From Thiocapsa sp. UBA6158 (GTDB lineage Bacteria; Pseudomonadota; Gammaproteobacteria; Chromatiales; Chromatiaceae): a stretch of DNA of 5,909 nt. Made by a program: the position numbers and the translations under genes. This document shows, piece by piece, positions 5,751-5,909 of this stretch. The notes beneath the pieces were generated by a model that was not told the DNA's origin, made no database searches, and was given only the letters and a program-made list of their open reading frames with translations. The stretch covers positions 12,916-18,824 of the forward strand of contig NZ_DIUM01000026.1 of NCBI RefSeq assembly GCF_002423035.1, in the 5' to 3' direction. The stretch's first letter is position 1; every line of letters starts with the position of its first letter.

Positions 5751-5786
5751 CTGCGCGGGCTCCGACAACCGTCGGAGCCCGCGCAG
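5751..5786. repeat. Perfect 16-bp GC-rich hairpin with a 4-base loop
   Basis: The arm at 5751-5766 (CTGCGCGGGCTCCGAC) and the arm at 5771-5786 (GTCGGAGCCCGCGCAG) are exact reverse complements around AACC. The stem is long enough to be a transcription terminator, but neither side has a T-tract: ATTGGATCG follows on plus and CCAAGCCAATCC on minus. Possibilities are a Rho-assisted or bidirectional transcription block, the 3' end of a leftward gene beyond the window, or a dispersed repeat. Confidence 0.6.
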
Positions 5787-5879
5787 ATTGGATCGAGAAT
5801 ATCGGGGCGATCCGAACCGAGACGAGTCCCGTCGACGAGGCCCTTCGAAAGATGCGTATCTTGTCCAGGATCGCAAGGC

Positions 5880-5909
5880 ATGCTGCTTGCCACCTATCAG
5901 TTTACCCAG
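5880..5909 (+). CDS. Possible start of a rightward gene (ten codons visible)
   Basis: ATG at 5880 opens a frame reading MLLATYQFTQ to the window end, with AGGA 9 bases upstream. An alternative ATG in another frame at 5852 also stays open. Ten residues are too few to assign a family or to prove that the gene exists. The call rests only on the ribosome site and a non-arginine-rich composition. Confidence 0.25.
   Translation, partial: MLLATYQFTQ

Larger units (their letters stand above)
5650..5909. other. Right-edge intergenic stretch
   Basis: No complete protein-coding gene is supported here. Besides the ribosome site and the 16-bp hairpin described separately, there is a weak dyad CGGACGAC / GTCATCCG (5681-5688 and 5694-5701, one mismatch). 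No convincing -35/-10 pair for the leftward SDR gene was found. The open minus-strand frames crossing this stretch are arginine- and serine-rich, lack ribosome sites and run into the SDR gene in the wrong frame, so they were not called. Confidence 0.6.

Overview
The window is high-GC bacterial DNA packed with ordinary proteobacterial genes. The close match of the first gene to Escherichia coli YqhD, the MtgA-type transglycosylase and the AzoR homologue point to a gammaproteobacterium. A purple sulfur bacterium or relative (Chromatiaceae-like) would fit the GC content and gene set, but that is an inference. No tRNA, rRNA, CRISPR array, transposase or phage gene is visible.

Left part (1-2848, minus strand): three redox genes read leftward in the order azoR (FMN-dependent NADH-azoreductase/quinone reductase), a pirin-family cupin, and yqhD (NADPH-dependent aldehyde reductase, cut by the window edge about 20 codons before its end). 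Pirin and yqhD are 32 bases apart and probably co-transcribed. azoR and pirin are separated by 241 bases carrying an inverted pair of REP-like palindromes and a separate 18-base perfect palindrome.

Centre (2849-3879): a LysR-family regulator is transcribed divergently from azoR across a 95-base gap crowded with three inverted repeats. This is the usual layout for a LysR regulator controlling its divergent neighbour. The likely theme is a response to quinones, azo compounds and reactive aldehydes: LysR senses, AzoR reduces quinones by two electrons, YqhD reduces aldehydes, and pirin has a dioxygenase or redox-sensor role.

Right part (3880-5649): mtgA, a membrane-anchored monofunctional peptidoglycan glycosyltransferase, has a good sigma70-type promoter just after lysR. 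It converges, with only 10 bases between stop codons, on a minus-strand atypical SDR of the NDUFA9-like family.

Right edge (5650-5909): no complete gene. The stretch holds a perfect 16-bp GC-rich hairpin and possibly the first ten codons of a rightward gene.

There is no strong evidence for a novel system. The items most worth a second look are the REP pair, the inverted repeat that folds the azoR leader around an alternative start, and the azoR-pirin-yqhD grouping.
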